A model generated the notes under the pieces. The model was given only the letters and a program-made list of their open reading frames with translations. It was not told the DNA's origin and did no database searches. From Trichoplax sp. H2 (taxonomy: Eukaryota; Placozoa; Uniplacotomia; Trichoplacea), in contig NOWV01000021.1 in the NCBI GenBank assembly GCA_003344405.1, positions 558,001 through 622,000 of the forward strand: 64,000 bases of DNA, written 5' to 3'. The translations under genes were made by a program, and so were the position numbers. Below are positions 57,571 to 64,000 of this stretch, one piece after another. How positions within the stretch are numbered: the first letter of the stretch is position 1; every line of letters begins with the position of its first letter.

Positions 57571-60500
57571 CGATCCAATCAGTGCAAAAAATCTTTTGGT
57601 TAAAGAATTTATTATAGAGGTTAATGGTTGCATTAGTCAGCCAGGCGATGAAGGTCATCGACAATTTATGAAGTTTCTCTTGGAAGGTCGGGCCGCATCG
57701 TTGTTAATCGCGATCAGTATTATGTTAAGCAAGGTATAGCTTGTACTAGCTATTGTTAATAGCATACTATTGTTATTAAATCTATCTTCGTTGAATATCA
57801 TAATCAACTCTAGACTGTAGATTAATGATTAAGTAAAGTTCGATGGTAATTGGCAGTATGATTTACAGTATATGGTAGTACTATAATAATAAATCTAGTA
57901 TGACAAATGCTATTCATAACTGTGGGTACAGTATTACCTATTGAGTGTACCGTACTAGTATATCACCTTAGCAAAATAATGTCCAGTTGGTTCCAAATTA
58001 AGTAAGCTTGTTACGGTATTAAGATAAGGTATTTAATTTTTTATTATTGTTAAAATATCGCAGGACGCGGCTATCAATATCGAATTCTATACTTTTCTAG
58101 CTCATATGGTGCCACAACTATGCATAACTGTACCTGATTTAACCTCGTCTATTGGTACGTAGAATTGAAAATTTTTAAATGCAATGCTTAATACATAATA
58201 CTAATTTTCTATCTAAACTTTACAAACGACTTTTCTCATAGATTTATTAAATTGGATACCTGATACAGAAAAAAGTTTTATATCTATTAATTCAAATGCG
58301 TCATTTATTAGCAAGCTAACTAAACAGGCTCAAGGGCTGTTTTATCAACGATACTCAACCAAATTTACGATACGAAATAGTTCTGTATCTTTTGTAATCG
58401 ATAACAATCAACGCTTCCACTTACTGGAAGTGTGTCTCATCGTCTTTTCTGTTCTATCACAGCTAGGAATGATTGCAGTTAGTAGTGAACCTCATCAACT
58501 GAGCAGATTCTTAGTTGGACTGTGTGATGTCAATCTAAAAATCATCAATGATTTGCGATTACCCTCATTAACTCTATCTTACAGTCATACTGTAACGCAT
58601 CTCTTTAGTTACCGATTATGTCTACGTGTGATATATTCTTTAAGTTCTAGTGTATGGTCTTTAGCGCCGCCAGCTACAGATGAAATTAATATTTTAAAAG
58701 ACATTATCAATTTTGCGAAATTATTGGTCAGCGGACTTAATGAAAACAGACACATTTTACCTGAGCGGCCGGATTATGCCGTGCACCTAAGCTTAGCTTT
58801 AGCGGAAATTGTACGTGGCATGTTAAACCTTACAAATCATTTCATGTCGCTTAATATGAAGCGACAGGATAATGCATTCAGTAAATGCATATTTAAGCTA
58901 CTGATTGAAAATGAATTTTTTCAACTATTTAGTCAATCGTTTAGTTGTATAGATAATGTCCATAGAACATGTCTTTCAAATAGAGATGACACAAAAATTC
59001 TACAACAATTCTTCGACGCTAAATCGTTAGAGACACACCTCATCCGGGCCGTAAATACTTTAAAGATAACGGTGAAATCGGTAAATGTGAGACCTAACGC
59101 ATTCCTGCAGAAAAAAATTGCGAAAGATTCCCTTAAAAGCATGAAGAATTCATCAAAATCAAGAGATAAATTATCAATATACAATCTAGGAGACGAAGAA
59201 ACTAAAAATTATTTTATTACCGAATTAATTAGTTCAACTTTGCTACATGCATTTTGTGAATGTCAGCATGATGATCTTTTATGCTATATTATATCTGCTA
59301 TTATGGATTGCAAAGTGGCCTTTTATGTTTCACTTGATGAACTTTACAAATGCCTGCTTGACAAATTTTCTACAAGGTCATTGCGAGGCCAGACTAACAT
59401 CCTGAATCTATTAAATTTTACATTACTTATTGAATGGGATGCTATTAATAAACACGCACCGTATAACGAGGACTCAGTTCATACAAATCTTGAAAGCGGT
59501 TCTATTAAAGATCGGACTAGTTTGATAACGGATGGATTTCAGTATCATGTACCAGCTGTAAGCTATTACAAGAATCTTTTGTACATTCTGAAAGATGATT
59601 CACTAAAGCTATTACTAAAACATTTAGCGAACCTACTGTCGCACGGTTCGGAGAGTCTAAAAGTTAGTATTCTTCAGGAAATTCTGCTTCCTGTCTTTCA
59701 ACAAGATGTTACTGCAGTATCGGGTAATGACCACAAATTGGTTGTACTGGAGTGTTTAAAATTGGTTCCTCTATGTTTATACAACAGCAAAGGAATCCAA
59801 GAAAGATTTATTTGTTTGGAACAATTTTATAAAATTCTTGGCTTTGTCGACGATACTGAATTATGCGAATCTTGTTGGATGATTTTAGAATTTTTATGCT
59901 TGAGTAAAGAATTTAACAATTCAGATCCTCGTGTATTAAACGACATAGAGAAATGTAAAGTTATAAGTGTAATGATTGGAAAGATTGATGATTCGTTTGT
60001 TAAGTGTATACCTTTACAACTATTACAGTCAATCGATAATCAGATCACTTTACAGGATCGAGGTGTTAATGTTGCGGAAGATTTGTTAAATAGGAGAATA
60101 AATAATGAAGATGTTATATTATTAGCAGCCCTGTGGAATTCATACTGGAAACTATATCGAAGCTGCCCTAAATTCCGGGAAATGTTTACAACTTTTAAAT
60201 TAACAGGTATAGCGTGTAAATGTTTAGGTTATGTTCTTGCATGTATAAGAAAGAACATAGTAAGGAAAGAGTCAGATGTTGTTAGTGGAACTGAGAAAGG
60301 ATATGACCAAGTGAATACTCCTTTACAGCAAGAATCCGAATCAAGTATCAGGGAAGCTGATACAGTTTCATCAATTGATGACGGTATGATATTTTTAAAG
60401 CATTAACTAGAATTTCGCTAAAATTTGACCTTATAAATCTTTCTTATTTTACCTACCTAGAGCTTAGATCATATAGCTTAAATGATACTGCATCTCAATA

Positions 60501-63500
60501 TACGGCTACTCACACACGAAAGTCACAAACTTTTGATCAAAGACCATCTACGACATCGGATATCAATTGGAAAGAATGGCTGTTATTCGATAATGTTATA
60601 GATTGTGACGTGGGACTATGGGAACTTTCAGATCCATATTTTAAAAATCAAGTGAACTTGATTTTAAACTTAATGACTCCATTATTGGGTATAACTATAG
60701 ATTGCAAGTTTTTCGATCAAATGCTTCTGGATCAAGTAAGATTACTGAAATAATAACTTTAAATTATTTTTTGGTATGGTCAAAGACAACTAGTACTACT
60801 GTATATTTCAATTTTTATTACTTAGAAAATTTTCTATAATTTAGGAATCTTCCGCACTTGATTCTATCATGCAAGAAATTTTGCCTCTATTTTATCAGCT
60901 ATCTTCATTGGATATCGAATTGGACCCTGATATCTCTTACATTATGTTACAAATTTCTGTAAATCGAAATTCTGTTGTCAAATGTTACAGCCAACAGGAG
61001 ATGATAAAGCAATTAGCTTCAGAGGTACCTAATTATTCTTGAAGATTGCTAGGAATGTTTTCAGTGTACTTTACTGTATTTAAATGAAATATAAATGTTC
61101 AATACTTAATTTTTATGATTAATTCAGATATATTTTTTGTAGTTTCAATTGGATTCTAGGGATTTATTTCACCTTGATGCTGTGCCTTCTGCACCAAAGA
61201 TGAGCTATACAGATGATGATTACGAAGCTGATGTTGAATTTGAAACAGAAGACTACTGTACCACAGATGCTAGTGCGGCGGGAGATAATGATGAAGGTGC
61301 GATGAAAGTAAATTACTTTCTGTACTTATACATTAAATTTATGAGGAGTTTAATTTGGATATTTGTGATGATCTTTCATTTACGTAGCAGCTGAGATCAC
61401 ATATATTTCGCAAGAATATGATGAATTATCACTTAACGAGCGACTGGTTCCTATTGTTATGCATCCTGATATTACAATGAGTGCCGTAAAAATACTAGCT
61501 TACAGAACTAACTTGATGCTATGCCAACATAGGTATTTATGTCTTAATACAGTTTTTCTAGATGGTCTTACGGTCTAAATTTAATCCGACTATGTAATGT
61601 TATCCATAGAAAGCTCTTACATCGTTCCATTGAAACATTATTAATGATATGCAATGCCAACGAAGAAAATAAGTTAATATTATGCGAAATGGTAATTATT
61701 ATTTTAAGTGTTAACGAAATTTCATAATTATAATCTTATTTCTCATATTTGAAAACTCAATATTCTCCAAGGGATTAATCAAGGTAGTGCTTAATAAATA
61801 TTATTGCATTCTGTCCATGGGGGAACCGTTTGAAGGTTAGTTGCTTATAATATTAATAGTTAAATATACCTTTTACAATAAATTTCGCTAACAATTGGAA
61901 TTTGTGGTTTTATATTTATTAACTTTGAAAACATTTGCCTTATTGCAAGACGTGCAACAATCATTATATAAATTGCTTTCAATGTTGGCAAGTTACTCTA
62001 TTTCTACTACTGAACTGAGAACAATGTTTTATTTAATGCAAAACAGTAAATATTCTGAGGTAAAAATTTTCGGTATATTTTATTTGCTAAGTGATTATTT
62101 CAATGTACAATAACACTTTTCTTGTTGATATTCTTTCAGAAACATGTTGTTGAAGCGCTTCACCTAGCGGTTTCCTCATTCCAAAGTAGACCGTTACATT
62201 TTCTATCTTTTCCATTTATTAACAAAGATACTGTCTTGCACGTTGAAGAACGAGATAAAGATGTTGAGTAAGTTGCAGAAATTCTTGTTCAGTTGTGAAA
62301 GATAAATATTTGATTTAGTTAATAATTATAGAAATAGATAATCTTCTTCTTCAAAACTTTAAGATGTTTATTACCTTGGAATTTGGCTCCAGTGCAAATG
62401 CCGCTAGAAGGCCAATTTGTCTGGCCTAACACCAGCGGAGGATTTACTATAACGCTGTGGATAAAAACTAATTATCGCCAAGTTGAATTATTTACGGGGA
62501 ATTCTTATAAACCGAAAGGCATGTCGTTTGAAAATTTTAATTTCAAAAATTTCCATATTCTTTCGATTGGATCACCAAAGGCATTATTTGAGGTTTGGAC
62601 ATGGAATAAATCCTTGACTTTGAGGTAATAGTGGCGATATTGTTCTGTACCAGATCCTACTCTAGTACTTTTACTGGATACTAAAGATTCATCACTATAA
62701 ATGCAACAATTTTTTGACATTTTTAGATGGACTATTAGTGATACAACATATGAAGTTCGAAAAACTGTGGAAGAATATCATCTTGATAATGTGCTACGCG
62801 TTGGTGAATGGCAGCAATTTACGATTGCTTATTCAATCAATGAAGAAATATTCAATCAAGGATGGGTTTGTAATAATTTCTATACATAGATGTCAAGACA
62901 ATATTGCAACTACAATGATATTGCTTATAATCAATAGATTAGATGCTGGGAAAATGGCGTTTTTTTGAAGAAAGTCCCTTTTATGATTCCTGAAATAAAG
63001 AAATCCACACTTTGTAATTTATTAACTATATATATTGGCCATACAACTTTTAAAGAGATTTATTGTCGCCTTTTTGTTCCCGCTTTCAATCTTGGAAATG
63101 TACTCCTATTTTACGGTTTGTATAGATATGCACTCATACAGTATATAGGTGAAAATTTTTTGAGTTCTAATCTAATCTGATATTAAAAAATCTTTGACTT
63201 TAAAACAGATAAAGCCCTAAGCCATGAGGAAGTCCTGCATCTCTATGCTATGGGACCAGATAGTATGCATATCTTTAATGAAAATATCTCACAAAAAATT
63301 TCCGACACGGCTTCTTTTGAAAAGTTTCGGCGTAAGCAAACTTCGTCATCTAAAAAGTACTACAATATGGACAAATCCGATGATAAAAATTTGCCGTCCG
63401 ATAATTGGGCATCTATTTGGTATTCTAAAGCATTGAATTCTAAGACTCTTAAAAATTCAGAAGTTCAGTTATCCGATTATTTTCTTGGTTCCAAGTATGT

Positions 63501-64000
63501 CTCATCAACGTCTCTACAGGTAAAGTATATATTAGGTACATAATATTCACTGACTACTGTATTGGATCTAAATTACGTTTCTAAATATATACTCTTGTAT
63601 TTACTTCATAGGAATGCCTTTTAGCAGCTTTTTATCCTCGCAATTTGCATTATTTTAGCCAATATTTGTTGCCCAAAGTCGATAGTGGTAGTGCTAGGTC
63701 TCCTGTAATATTAGAGAAGAGAGATCAAATTCAAAAGCCCATTTCCTTAACAATAGCTGGGCGTGAGTCATGGCTGCCAACTTTTTACGCGGCTATTTAC
63801 CCATTAGGAGGTCTCTCAACATTATTGTACATGTTTGCTGATGTAAGTGCCAAGCTATGCTAAATTTTCAATGATGATCTAAAAATAAACTTCTTTTGCT
63901 CAATAATTGCTATTGCAAACGTAATTTACTTAGGCTGTCGAGAGGGATCTTAAAGATGATATTCTTGCATCAGTCTTATCATTGCTCTTGGGTGCATGCA
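57571..64000 (+). CDS. LYST: LYST (lysosomal trafficking regulator), N-terminal half
   Basis: LYST is a giant BEACH-family protein controlling lysosome and lysosome-related organelle size; its loss causes Chediak-Higashi syndrome. Seventeen exons join in frame: 57571-57733, 58064-58154, 58242-60383 (2.1 kb), 60461-60735, 60845-61024, 61143-61307, 61396-61532, 61610-61691, 61772-61835, 61950-62059, 62140-62267, 62364-62624, 62727-62865, 62938-63115, 63209-63519, 63612-63842 and 63934 onward. They give about 1570 aa. The strongest matches to human LYST lie around its concanavalin-like domain: LLPWNLAPVQMPLEGQFVWP, GGFTITLWI, FHILSIGSPKALFEVW, FNLGNVLLFY, EEVLHLYAMGPDSMHIF, then CLLAAFYPRNLHYFSQYLLP and YPLGGLSTLLYMFAD. 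An early block (NLLVKEFIIEVNGCI) matches the human N terminus. The PH-BEACH and WD40 parts lie beyond the window. The initiator is unresolved. Confidence 0.92.

Noticed and set aside
1-64000. tRNA, rRNA or snRNA genes
   Set aside because: I looked for conserved tRNA arm motifs and U-snRNA cores by eye and found none; a covariance-model scan would be decisive.

Overview
This is a window of AT-rich nuclear DNA from an intron-rich animal. The gene set is metazoan: symplekin, EAPP, DPY30, SNX5/6, a UBE2E-type E2, LRRC73, cytoplasmic WARS1, RSPH9, STN1 and LYST. Most introns are 60-500 nt with GT-AG ends, and there are no bacterial-style operons. Dense genes, short introns, AT-richness and human-like domain content suggest an early-branching animal such as a placozoan (Trichoplax or Hoilungia). 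The species is inferred, not proven. Gene models were built by hand-joining exons with consistent splice sites, reading phase and remembered human orthologues. Most complete models close in frame.

Layout. 1.6-3.2 kb: EAPP (-), head-to-head with symplekin (SYMPK, +, 34 exons, 4.0-11.4 kb). 12.0-14.3 kb: an intronless 764-aa type I membrane glycoprotein (-) that I do not recognise. 16.4-18.6 kb: DPY30 (-), with exon 2 embedded in a decayed tandem array. 19.9-20.7 kb: a GC-richer tandem repeat. 22.0-25.8 kb: SNX5/SNX6 (+). 28.1-36.4 kb: a 26-exon, 731-aa coiled-coil gene (+), with a 90-bp tandem array in one intron. 37.6-38.2 kb: an intronless UBE2E-type enzyme (-). 39.4-41.7 kb: LRRC73 (+) with a long acidic tail. 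42.6-44.6 kb: WARS1 (-) lacking the WHEP domain. 45.9-47.3 kb: RSPH9 (+). 48.6-49.1 kb: a small two-exon gene (+). 51.7-52.7 kb: intronless STN1 (-). 54.5-55.4 kb: a tandem repeat interrupted by a 20-N assembly gap. 55.5-64.0 kb: the first half of LYST (+), cut by the window end.

The genes do not form one pathway. Themes are 3'-end mRNA processing (SYMPK), H3K4 methylation (DPY30), endosome and lysosome traffic (SNX5/6, LYST), telomere capping (STN1), translation (WARS1), ubiquitin transfer (UBE2E) and the ciliary axoneme (RSPH9, possibly the small gene, LRRC73 and the coiled-coil gene). Several genes form divergent pairs whose shared upstream DNA is rich in the palindrome TACTGTACAGTA.

Most notable: the intronless glycoprotein, two tandem arrays that multiplied an exon-intron junction, four GC-AG introns, and the small gene with an axonemal-like C terminus.
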